From contig NZ_JBHLWA010000028.1 in the NCBI RefSeq assembly GCF_042433085.1, positions 1 to 59,422 on the forward strand: DNA of 59,422 bases, in the 5' to 3' direction. This stretch comes from Gallibacterium melopsittaci. Its GTDB lineage: Bacteria; Pseudomonadota; Gammaproteobacteria; Enterobacterales; Pasteurellaceae. Shown here piece after piece: positions 1 to 7,428 of the stretch. A program made the translations under genes and the position numbers. Positions within the stretch are counted from its first letter, which is position 1, and the number at the start of each line of letters is the position of its first letter. The notes under the pieces are model-generated. The model was not told the DNA's origin, ran no database searches, and was given only the letters and a program-made list of their open reading frames with translations.

Positions 1-16
1 GGTTATATTTGGTCAT
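1..16 (-). CDS. Start of IS3-family transposase orfA (partial, runs off the left edge)
   Basis: Only five complete codons (MTKYN) are inside the window, starting at 16 and running to lower coordinates. The position, about 57 bases in from the inverted-repeat tip, fits the first reading frame of an IS150-group element. The function is inferred from the flanking terminus only. Confidence 0.4.
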
Positions 17-73
17 AAAAAATCTGCACCTCTGTCTGTTGGATAATAAGTCCAACTTTAGGGGTGCAGATCA
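1..73 (-). mobile_element. Left end of an IS3-family (IS150-like) insertion sequence, truncated by the window edge
   Basis: Read on the minus strand from 73, the terminus begins TGATCTGCACCCC and continues into AAAGTTGGAC, the style of end I recall for IS150-group elements. ATCTGCACC and GGTGCAGAT, with GTTGGA and TCCAAC inside, form a nested inverted repeat. A start codon at 16 opens MTKYN, a plausible first-ORF start for this group. The other end and any target duplication lie outside the window. The family call is by recall of end sequences and is not proven. Confidence 0.6.
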
Positions 74-103
74 TGTTTATACGGGATTTTTTAAATAAAA
101 AGA

Positions 104-138
104 GTGGCTAATATTTAAAGAAAATAAATATTAGCCAC
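104..138 (-). terminator. Rho-independent terminator of the thr operon / DUF805 gene
   Basis: A perfect 13-bp stem (GTGGCTAATATTT with AAATATTAGCCAC, 9-nt loop) is followed on the minus strand by TCTTTTTATTT. It lies downstream of the DUF805 gene and just before the insertion-sequence end, and should close the thrABC-DUF805 transcript. Confidence 0.8.
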
Positions 139-217
139 AATTTTGTCCACTTGGCATAGTTTTTGACACATCAGCAACAATTTTGTCTACTATGCCAAAA
201 ATTAGCTTGATACTTAT

Positions 218-613
218 TTATACGATTAACTTCGTTGACACATCTGATTGCTTAACTACTTTTGGATCTTCGCCAAAACGATTATTTCCCTTAGTACCAT
301 TCAAACTGAAAAATATTATTAAAATTATCCAACCAATGATAGGAATAAACCATAATAGCTGCCACCAACCAGAACGATTTATATCATGTAAACGCCTTGT
401 TCCTACAGCGATGCTAGGGATGAAAAGTGCTAAGCCATACACACCACTCAATACCCCACCATACTCCGCATGATAAAAACCTATAGAGATATCAATTTGC
501 TCTAATATCATGCTAGAAATTGTATATAACAGCATAAATATCCAAAACTCTTTTCGACGAGCTCGTCCTGTAAATACAGCATATTTTCTAACTACTGAAA
601 GATACCAGTTCAT
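218..613 (-). CDS. DUF805 family inner-membrane protein
   Basis: A 131-residue protein with about three hydrophobic segments (roughly residues 24-40, 52-70 and 82-104) and the conserved RRLHDINRSGWW stretch of DUF805/YhaH-like membrane proteins. The start at 613 follows an AAGGG ribosome-binding site and lies 19 bases after thrC, so it is probably the last gene of the thr operon. The function of DUF805 proteins is unknown. After the TAA stop the same frame stays open for 27 more codons (217 to 134) before a second TAA inside the terminator stem, which may mean a recently shortened C-terminus. Confidence 0.85.
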   Translation of the reverse strand: MNWYLSVVRKYAVFTGRARRKEFWIFMLLYTISSMILEQIDISIGFYHAEYGGVLSGVYGLALFIPSIAVGTRRLHDINRSGWWQLLWFIPIIGWIILIIFFSLNGTKGNNRFGEDPKVVKQSDVSTKLIV

Positions 614-632
614 TCTTAACCCTTTGTATTTA

Positions 633-1913
633 CTATTTCACTGCCAATAAAAATTTTCTCAATTCTGCAAAATCAGCTGGCATCGTAATTGATAGTAATG
701 GTAAAGCATTATGTTTCGCTAACGCTTCTGGTAGTGGAACTTCAATATCTAAAATACGTTCTACACTCTCTTTAAATTTAGCTGGATGTGCGGTACAGAG
801 GAATACTCCTGTTTCGCCATCAGTTAAATCATTTTTCAACACACGATAAGCGATAGCACCATGTGGCTCGCAAACATAACCTTTTGCATACATTGCTTGT
901 AAAGTTTCTTCCGTTTCTGCGTCAGTAACACTATCAGAATGTAATTCGTTTAATGACCATTGCTGACGGCGGAATAACTCTTCGACTCGAGGCCAGTTAT
1001 TTGGTCGGCTAACGTCCATTGCATTAGATAATGTTGCAACGGTTGCGTGTGGATCCCATTGATGTGAACGTAAATAACGAGGCACGGTATCATTCGCATT
1101 AGTAGAAGCGATAAAACGTTTAATTGGTAAACCAATCGCCTTCGCAATTAAACCTGCCGTTAAATTACCAAAATTACCACTCGGTACAGATACGACTAAA
1201 TTATCTCTTTTTTCTACTGGTAATTGAGCAACTGCTTCAAAATAGTAACAAATTTGTGCTAATAGACGGCTAATATTAATGGAGTTTGCCGAGTTTAAAC
1301 CAATCGCTTCACGAAGTTCTTGATCATCAAAGGCTTGTTTAACTAAGGCTTGGCAAGCATCAAAATCGCCCTCAATCGCAATCGTACGAATATTACCACC
1401 TAAGGTACAGAATAATTTTTCTTGTAAAACACTAATTTTGCCTTTTGGATATAAAATGACAACATCAATATTTTCTAAGCCATAAAATGCGTGAGCAACT
1501 GCCGCGCCAGTATCCCCTGAGGTCGCCGTTAAAATGGTAATTTTGCCATCTTTACGCACTGCAGCTAATGCTTGTGCCATAAAACGACCACCAAAGTCTT
1601 TAAATGCCAAAGTTGGACCATGAAACAATTCTAAAGCATAAATATTCTCTTCAACTTTAGAAACAGGTGCGGGGAAAGTAAAGGCATTATCCACCATCTG
1701 CGCAAGTTTTTCTGCTGGAATTTCATCACCAATAATCGCTGATAAAATACGTTGGCTACGTTCTACTAAGGGTAATGCTAATAATTCTTCAACATTAGCA
1801 AAATAAGGTAATTTCTCTGGAAAGAATAGCCCTTGATCCTTACCTAAACCTTGACGAACCGCTTGAGCAAAATTCACCTGTTCTTCTGGATGTTTAATAT
1901 TATATAAATTCAT
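633..1913 (-). CDS. thrC: Threonine synthase
   Basis: Converts O-phosphohomoserine to threonine with pyridoxal phosphate, the last step of threonine synthesis. The 426-residue length matches the enterobacterial enzyme. The N-terminal threonine-synthase domain (about 1-80) precedes a PLP fold. The cofactor lysine is in LAFKDFGG, K105, and the glycine-rich phosphate loop is VSVPSGNFGN. It lies 20 bases after thrB and shares the thr leader at 5399-5585. Nothing unusual is seen. Confidence 0.97.
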   Translation of the reverse strand: MNLYNIKHPEEQVNFAQAVRQGLGKDQGLFFPEKLPYFANVEELLALPLVERSQRILSAIIGDEIPAEKLAQMVDNAFTFPAPVSKVEENIYALELFHGPTLAFKDFGGRFMAQALAAVRKDGKITILTATSGDTGAAVAHAFYGLENIDVVILYPKGKISVLQEKLFCTLGGNIRTIAIEGDFDACQALVKQAFDDQELREAIGLNSANSINISRLLAQICYYFEAVAQLPVEKRDNLVVSVPSGNFGNLTAGLIAKAIGLPIKRFIASTNANDTVPRYLRSHQWDPHATVATLSNAMDVSRPNNWPRVEELFRRQQWSLNELHSDSVTDAETEETLQAMYAKGYVCEPHGAIAYRVLKNDLTDGETGVFLCTAHPAKFKESVERILDIEVPLPEALAKHNALPLLSITMPADFAELRKFLLAVK

Positions 1914-1933
1914 TGTGTTACCTTTTATCTTAA

Positions 1934-2878
1934 TTAACCCAGTTGTCTTGCACCTTGATTATCTACTTTACAGATATGCACAAAACCTTCGTTATTTTGT
2001 AAATAGTGTTTCTCTAAATAATCAGCAACTTTCGTCGCAATGGTCAGGTCTGGCGTAATAGAGAACATTGTTGGACCAGAACCAGAAATCCCTGTTGCTA
2101 ATGCGCCAAGATCTTGCGCAGCTTGTTTCACTTCTGCAAAATTTGGCAATAATTGTTGACGGTAAGGTTCAGCAATGACATCTTTCATCATAATTGCCGC
2201 TAAGTTCTCTTGTTGCGTATGACAAGCATGAACGAAACCGCCGAGATAACGCCCATGCGCAATCACATCTTGACGAGTATAACTTTTCGGTAGAATTGCT
2301 CTTGCTTCTGCAGTCGAAACTTCAATCCCTGGATAAGCTAACACCCAATACCAATGATCAAAAAATGGCAAACGTTGGCAAATTGATCCTAACGATTGCA
2401 CCATAAACTGCACACCGCCCATATAGCAAGGCGCAACATTATCATAATGGATTGAACCAGAAATACGCCCTTCTAATTCCCCCATCATTTCCAACAATTC
2501 CATATCTGAAAACGGATCTTGATGGAATTGGTTTAGTGCAACTAATGCTGCCACAATGGAACAAGCGCTCGAACCTAATCCAGAACCAATTGGCATATTT
2601 TTTTCTAATGTTAAGCGTAATGGTTTTACCTGTTTATTACGCAATTTTAGACGTTCACTAAATAAGACATAAGCCTGATAAACGATATTCTTTTGTGGTT
2701 CTTTTGGTAATTTACGCACAAAATAACCAACCGCTTCAAACTCAAATTGTGTGGCACAATCTTCAATTTGAATGACATCCCCTAATAATGAACCATCAAT
2801 TGGCGAGATCGCTGCTCCTAGTGTATCAAAACCAACACTAATATTTGCACTAGAAGCTGGCGCATAAATTCGTAACAT
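1934..2878 (-). CDS. thrB: Homoserine kinase
   Basis: Phosphorylates homoserine with ATP. This is a GHMP-kinase family protein of 314 residues with the ATP-binding glycine-rich motif PIGSGLGSSA at residues 96-105 and a C-terminal GISGSGPTMFS motif. It lies 17 bases after thrA and 20 before thrC, so it is in the middle of the thr operon. The length and motifs are standard and no defect is seen. Confidence 0.97.
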   Translation of the reverse strand: MLRIYAPASSANISVGFDTLGAAISPIDGSLLGDVIQIEDCATQFEFEAVGYFVRKLPKEPQKNIVYQAYVLFSERLKLRNKQVKPLRLTLEKNMPIGSGLGSSACSIVAALVALNQFHQDPFSDMELLEMMGELEGRISGSIHYDNVAPCYMGGVQFMVQSLGSICQRLPFFDHWYWVLAYPGIEVSTAEARAILPKSYTRQDVIAHGRYLGGFVHACHTQQENLAAIMMKDVIAEPYRQQLLPNFAEVKQAAQDLGALATGISGSGPTMFSITPDLTIATKVADYLEKHYLQNNEGFVHICKVDNQGARQLG

Positions 2879-2895
2879 AATTATCCCCTTTTCAA

Positions 2896-5343
2896 TTAGC
2901 GGCGTAATGTCCGCAAAATATCCGCAAAAATACCTGCTGCAGTCACATTATTACCTGCACCATAACCACGTAATAATAATGGAATTGGGGAATAATAACG
3001 AGTATAAAATGCGAGTGCATTTTCACCATTTTTTACTTTATATAATGGATCTTCCGCATCCACTGCTTTAATTGCTACACGACATTTACCATGTTTAATT
3101 TCACCTACATAACGAAGCACTTTACCTTCAGCTTGTGCAGCTTTCACACGTTTATCAAATTCAGCATCCAACTCTGGTAGCATCGCCATAAATTCAGCAG
3201 TCGATTTTCCTTTTGCAAACTCTGGTGGCAATACACCCTCTACTTCAATATCACTTAACTCTAATTCTAATCCTGCTTCACGTGCTAAAATTAATAACTT
3301 ACGTGCGACATCTTGTCCAGAAAGATCATCTCGCGGATCTGGTTCAGTAAACCCTTTCTCTTTAGCTAAGCGAGTGACTTCAGATAATGATTTGCCTTGT
3401 TCTAATTCACCAAAAATAAAGGATAATGAACCTGACAAAATACCATCAAACACTTCAACTTCATCACCAGCTGCCAATAAATTTTGTAGATTTTCGATAA
3501 CAGGTAATCCCGCCCCAACGTTTGTGTCATATAAAAAGAGACGTTGGTTGGCTAATGCCGCTGCACGCAACTGATGATAGTACGCTAGACTAGACGTATT
3601 CGCTTTTTTGTTTGGCGTAACGACATGGAAACCTGCATTTAAGAAATGGAGATAACTATCGGCAATCTCTTGATTAGAAGTACAATCCACTAAAATTGGA
3701 TTTAATACATGTTGATCTTGAACAGCTTCAATTACACGACGAATAGAAAAACTTTCTGTCGCATTAGCTAAATCTTCACGCCAATTTGTTAAGTCTAAAC
3801 CATCCACATTCAGTAATACTTTCTTAGAATTAGCAATCCCACAGACACGGATCGCAATATTTTTTTCAGTTAAAAACTGTTGTTGATGAGCAATTTGATC
3901 TAATAACTCACCACCAACACCACCTGCACCAATTAGGAATACACGCAGTGATTGTTGACTATTAAACAACGCTCGGTGAGTTGCCTTAACACCTTCAATC
4001 GCCTTATTTAATGGCACTACAGTAGAAATTGAACGTTCTGATGATCCTTGTGCAATCGCAACAATATTGACATTAGCTTGTGCCAATGCAGTAAAGAATT
4101 TAGCTGCAATACCACGACTTTTACGCATACCATCTCCTACCACAGAGATGATCGCAAGATTATCTAAAATCTCGATTTCATCTAATGCACCTGATGCTAA
4201 TTCAGTTGCAAAAGCACGTTTTAATGCACTTTTTGCTTTATTAGCCGATTTTTGTGGTACACAGAAACTAATGCTATATTCCGATGAAGCCTGAGTAATG
4301 AGAATGACCGAAATACCAGCTTTAGACATTGTATCAAATACACGGGCTGCCATACCAACCATACCCTGCATACCTGGACCAGATACATTAAACATTGCCA
4401 CATCATTTAAATTAGTAATCCCTTTTACTTGTAAGGTTTCCGAACGTACATTACCATCAATCAATGTTCCTGGTGCACTTGGATTTCCTGTATTTTTAAT
4501 TAAACAAGGAATATTAAATTGGGCAATTGGTGCAATGGTACGAGGATGAATGACTTTCGCACCAAAATAAGAGAGTTCCATTGCTTCTTGATAAGACATC
4601 GTTTCCAATAAGCGAGCATCTGGCACTAAACGTGGATCGCAAGTATAAACCCCATCAACATCGGTCCAAATTTCACAACAATCAGCTCGTAAACAAGCTG
4701 CCAATACTGCTGCAGAATAGTCTGAACCATTACGTCCTAATACCATTAATTCACCTTTATCATTACCAGCAGTAAAACCAGCCATTAAGACAACACTTTG
4801 TTTTGGAATAGCAGGTGCATTAATACGTTTAGTCGATTCTTCAATATCTACTGAAGATTCTAAATATTCGCCTTGTGCCAATAATTGTTTAACAGGATCA
4901 ATGACATGAACTTGATAACCTTGTGCTTCAAACCAACCAGCCATAATCGCAATCGATAGTTTTTCCCCACGAGAGATAATTGAAGCATTAATATTGTCAG
5001 GACATGGTGTTTGAGGAGAGAAAAGAGATAAAGTATGTTCGATTTGAGCAAATTCTTGTTGGACAGTATTTCTTAATTTTACATCATCAAATTTTGCATT
5101 TTGTTGCTTTAATCCGATTAAGATAGTTTCAAATATTTGCTTTGCTTCTTGGAAATCTTTCTGCTTATCTTCACCTTTATTGGTTTTATCCACTAATGCA
5201 ACTAAATAGTTAGTGATTTTTGCTGGTGCAGATAAGACACCTGCTGCTTGATCCTTTCGATGAGCCTGTAATATTAACTCACCAGCTTGTGAAAAACGTT
5301 GTGGATTTGCTAGTGAAGTGCCGCCAAATTTTAATACACGCAT
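2896..5343 (-). CDS. thrA: Bifunctional aspartokinase I / homoserine dehydrogenase I
   Basis: Catalyses the first and third steps from aspartate to threonine. It has 815 residues: an aspartokinase domain (KFGGTSLAN near residue 5, up to about 290), tandem ACT regulatory domains (about 310-460) and a homoserine dehydrogenase domain with the NAD(P) motif GAGGVGGELL from about residue 470. Threonine inhibition via the ACT domains is family knowledge. The start follows GAGG at 5355-5358, and the bases between this site and the start codon are complementary to the GcvB small RNA (see findings). It is first after the thrL attenuator. Confidence 0.97.
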   Translation of the reverse strand: MRVLKFGGTSLANPQRFSQAGELILQAHRKDQAAGVLSAPAKITNYLVALVDKTNKGEDKQKDFQEAKQIFETILIGLKQQNAKFDDVKLRNTVQQEFAQIEHTLSLFSPQTPCPDNINASIISRGEKLSIAIMAGWFEAQGYQVHVIDPVKQLLAQGEYLESSVDIEESTKRINAPAIPKQSVVLMAGFTAGNDKGELMVLGRNGSDYSAAVLAACLRADCCEIWTDVDGVYTCDPRLVPDARLLETMSYQEAMELSYFGAKVIHPRTIAPIAQFNIPCLIKNTGNPSAPGTLIDGNVRSETLQVKGITNLNDVAMFNVSGPGMQGMVGMAARVFDTMSKAGISVILITQASSEYSISFCVPQKSANKAKSALKRAFATELASGALDEIEILDNLAIISVVGDGMRKSRGIAAKFFTALAQANVNIVAIAQGSSERSISTVVPLNKAIEGVKATHRALFNSQQSLRVFLIGAGGVGGELLDQIAHQQQFLTEKNIAIRVCGIANSKKVLLNVDGLDLTNWREDLANATESFSIRRVIEAVQDQHVLNPILVDCTSNQEIADSYLHFLNAGFHVVTPNKKANTSSLAYYHQLRAAALANQRLFLYDTNVGAGLPVIENLQNLLAAGDEVEVFDGILSGSLSFIFGELEQGKSLSEVTRLAKEKGFTEPDPRDDLSGQDVARKLLILAREAGLELELSDIEVEGVLPPEFAKGKSTAEFMAMLPELDAEFDKRVKAAQAEGKVLRYVGEIKHGKCRVAIKAVDAEDPLYKVKNGENALAFYTRYYSPIPLLLRGYGAGNNVTAAGIFADILRTLRR

Positions 5344-5398
5344 GATGTTGTCCTCTATTTGTTGTATCTTAAAAATTCAAATTGAAACCATAAAAAAA

Positions 5399-5420
5399 CC
5401 CGCACTTTGTAGGGTGCGGG
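5399..5420 (-). terminator. thr operon attenuator
   Basis: Stem CCCGCAC/GTGCGGG with an 8-nt loop followed on the minus strand by seven T residues. It sits between the leader peptide thrL and thrA. This is the expected position of the terminator that forms when charged Thr and Ile tRNAs are plentiful. Confidence 0.9.
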
Positions 5421-5445
5421 TTCTATAAACACTGGATTCTGTGTG

Positions 5446-5511
5446 CTAACCCGCCCCACTAATAATAATGGTCATAATAATGCGGGTCATCGTAATATTC
5501 ATTGATGTCAT
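5446..5511 (-). CDS. thrL: thr operon leader peptide
   Basis: A 21-codon frame starting at 5511 and ending in TAG at 5446. It contains four threonine and six isoleucine codons, including the run MTRIIMTIIIS. Ribosome stalling at these codons would relieve the attenuator at 5399-5420. An alternative start is the ATG three codons in. The ribosome-binding site is weak. The frame was found by reading the leader directly; it is too short for ordinary gene finding. Confidence 0.88.
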   Translation of the reverse strand: MTSMNITMTRIIMTIIISGAG

Positions 5512-5556
5512 GGTTACTACACAGAATAAAAAACTTTGTTAATTCAATGGTTCTAA

Positions 5557-5585
5557 TAAGTACCTAAATTCACTCTTCTTGTCAA
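5557..5585 (-). promoter_or_regulatory. Promoter of the thr operon
   Basis: On the minus strand a perfect -35 TTGACA (5585-5580) is followed after 17 bases by TACTTA (5562-5557). The predicted start is near 5550, about 40 bases before thrL. No other candidate of this quality is seen in the interval. Confidence 0.7.
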
Positions 5586-5591
5586 ATAAAT

Positions 5592-5621
5592 TTATTACTA
5601 TTAGTTAATTTTTTCTATAAT
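5592..5621 (+). promoter_or_regulatory. Probable yggS promoter
   Basis: A perfect -10 TATAAT at 5616-5621 with a weak -35 TTATTA at 5592-5597 (18-base spacer), about 35 bases before the yggS start. It is divergent from the thr promoter. Confidence 0.5.
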
Positions 5622-5655
5622 AAGACGTTTTTTGCTTTTTATAGAGAATTAGGTA

Positions 5656-6336
5656 ATGTCCATTGAACAAAACTTACACAAAATAGAACAACAAATTAAT
5701 CAATATCAAACTACTAACACTGTTTCCCTATTAGCAGTTAGTAAAACCAAACCTTTTTCTGACATTCTTGCCGCCTATCATGCTGGCCAACGCCAATTTG
5801 GTGAAAATTATGTGCAAGAAGGTATAGAAAAAATTCAACTAGCTCAACAACAGAATATTAAGGATATAACATGGCATTTAATCGGTCCGCTACAATCGAA
5901 TAAAACTCGCCTTGTCGCCGAACATTTTGACTGGGTACAAACGATTGATCGTTTTAAAATCGCTGAACGTTTAAGTCAACAACGTCCATCTCATTTAGTA
6001 CCATTACAAATTCTCATCCAAATTAATATTAGTGATGAAAATTCAAAATCAGGTATTCAACCAGAACAGCTTTTTGAACTTGCTGCACAAATTGTTCAGT
6101 TACCAAACATTCAATTACGCGGTTTAATGGCAATTCCAGCTCCAACAACAGATACTCAAGAACAAAAAGCGGCTTTTTCACAAATGGCAGCATTATTCCA
6201 ACAATTACAACAGTGTTATCCACAATTACCAATCGATACACTTTCTATGGGGATGACAGATGATATGCAAAGTGCTATTGAATGTGGATCTACTATGGTA
6301 AGAATTGGGACTGCTATTTTTGGCAAACGTAATTAA
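5656..6336 (+). CDS. yggS: PLP homeostasis protein, YggS/PROSC family
   Basis: A cytosolic pyridoxal-phosphate-binding protein that buffers vitamin B6 and affects amino-acid metabolism; no enzyme activity is established for the family. It has 226 residues forming an alanine-racemase-like TIM barrel. The cofactor lysine is K30 in LLAVSKTKP. Other family signatures are RQFGENYVQE and the late SMGMTDDMQSAI phosphate-binding stretch. It is transcribed away from the thr operon. Confidence 0.95.
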   Translation: MSIEQNLHKIEQQINQYQTTNTVSLLAVSKTKPFSDILAAYHAGQRQFGENYVQEGIEKIQLAQQQNIKDITWHLIGPLQSNKTRLVAEHFDWVQTIDRFKIAERLSQQRPSHLVPLQILIQINISDENSKSGIQPEQLFELAAQIVQLPNIQLRGLMAIPAPTTDTQEQKAAFSQMAALFQQLQQCYPQLPIDTLSMGMTDDMQSAIECGSTMVRIGTAIFGKRN

Positions 6337-6355
6337 CGTTTTTTAGGTATTTTGC

Positions 6356-6370
6356 TTCCCCTTAGGGGAA
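6356..6370 (+). promoter_or_regulatory. MerR/CueR-like dyad in the promoter of the DUF305 gene
   Basis: TTCCCCTTAGGGGAA is a perfect 7+1+7 dyad. It resembles the copper-regulator CueR operator as I recall it from copA (CTTCCCC..GGAAG). It lies between a TTGC/TTGCTT -35 candidate (6352-6357) and TATTCT (6375-6380), the placement MerR-family activators use. It lacks a U-run, so it is not a convincing terminator for yggS. CueR binding is an inference. Confidence 0.5.
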
Positions 6371-6417
6371 ACTTTATTCTAACGAACGTTTTTTCACATT
6401 TGACAAAGGATATGATA

Positions 6418-6762
6418 ATGAAAAAAGTACTACTTACTCTTGGTCTTGCAGTCTTATCAACCACAGTATCTGCTGAAACTATGCAGCATCACCATCAAGG
6501 TCCTGCAACTGAAGCCTATATGCAATCAATGGGAGCAATGCATGATGCAATGATGAAAGGCATTGAACACCAAGATCCTGATGTCGCCTTTGCGGCAGGT
6601 ATGTTACCACACCATCAAGGTGCAGTTTCCATGGCAGAAGTAGAATTAAAATATGGTAAAGATCCAGAGTTACGCCAATTAGCTCAAAATATTATTAAAG
6701 CACAGCAAGCTGAAATTGAGTTTATGCAAAAATGGTTAGCAAAGCACGCCGAAAAGAAATAA
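6418..6762 (+). CDS. Exported DUF305 protein, possibly copper-related
   Basis: A 114-residue protein. I chose the start at 6418 because AAAGGA ends seven bases upstream and it gives a clean signal peptide, MKKVLLTLGLAVLSTTVSA, cleaved before ETM. An ATG two codons earlier and a longer upstream frame are less likely. The mature protein begins His/Met-rich (ETMQHHHQG) and carries the DUF305 motif MLPHHQGAVSMAE. Family members include periplasmic copper-binding proteins. With the CueR-like dyad upstream, a copper role is plausible but unproven. Confidence 0.85.
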   Translation: MKKVLLTLGLAVLSTTVSAETMQHHHQGPATEAYMQSMGAMHDAMMKGIEHQDPDVAFAAGMLPHHQGAVSMAEVELKYGKDPELRQLAQNIIKAQQAEIEFMQKWLAKHAEKK

Positions 6763-6789
6763 TGATATATACGTAAATAATTAAACTTA

Positions 6790-6814
6790 AAAGGAGATCT
6801 TGCGGATCTCCTTT
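6790..6814. terminator. Bidirectional terminator between the DUF305 gene and leuD
   Basis: Stem AAAGGAGATC/GATCTCCTTT with a 5-nt loop, followed by T6 on the plus strand and preceded by an A-rich run, so it can serve both converging genes. Confidence 0.8.
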
Positions 6815-6824
6815 TTTCATATCA

Positions 6825-7427
6825 TTACCGTAAGAAACTTGGAATGTTTTTCTCATACTCGGTAATCGCATCTTCATGCTGCAAAGTTAAACCGATATTA
6901 TCTAAACCATTCAATAAACAATAACGACGGAATGGATCAAGCGTAAAATGGTAAGTTTTATCACCTACTTGAACCGTTTGTTGCTCTAAATCAACATCAA
7001 TCGGCTTACCATCATTCTCTTTCACCCATGTGAAAATCTCATCTACTTCTTGTTCCGTTAACTTCACTGGTAACAGATGATTATTCAAACTATTACTATA
7101 AAAAATATCGGCAAAGCTCGGTGCGATCATCACTTTAATTCCATAATCGGCTAATGCCCAAGGTGCGTGTTCTCTTGATGAACCACAACCTAAATTTTCA
7201 CGTGCTAATAAAATGGTTGCCCCTTGATATTGTGGAAAATTTAACACAAACTTTGGATTCACTTGTGTTCCTGCTGGATCAAGATAACGCCATTCATGAA
7301 AAAGGTGCTTACCAAATCCCACTCGAGTTACTGCTTGTAAAAATTGTTTTGGAATAATCGCATCAGTATCAACATTTGCCATATCTAATGGAATAACTAA
7401 ACCACGATGTTGTTTAAATCCTGCCAT
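6825..7427 (-). CDS. leuD: 3-isopropylmalate dehydratase small subunit
   Basis: The swivelling small subunit of isopropylmalate isomerase, partner of LeuC in leucine synthesis. It has 200 residues, the usual length. The conserved ENLGCGSSREHAPWAL stretch binds substrate. It begins two bases after the leuC stop and is the last gene of leuABCD. Confidence 0.97.
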   Translation of the reverse strand: MAGFKQHRGLVIPLDMANVDTDAIIPKQFLQAVTRVGFGKHLFHEWRYLDPAGTQVNPKFVLNFPQYQGATILLARENLGCGSSREHAPWALADYGIKVMIAPSFADIFYSNSLNNHLLPVKLTEQEVDEIFTWVKENDGKPIDVDLEQQTVQVGDKTYHFTLDPFRRYCLLNGLDNIGLTLQHEDAITEYEKNIPSFLR

Positions 7428-7428
7428 A

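Noticed and set aside
6356..6370. Reading the TTCCCC/GGGGAA dyad as the yggS terminator
   Set aside because: It has a one-base loop and no U-run, and it is placed within a promoter spacer.
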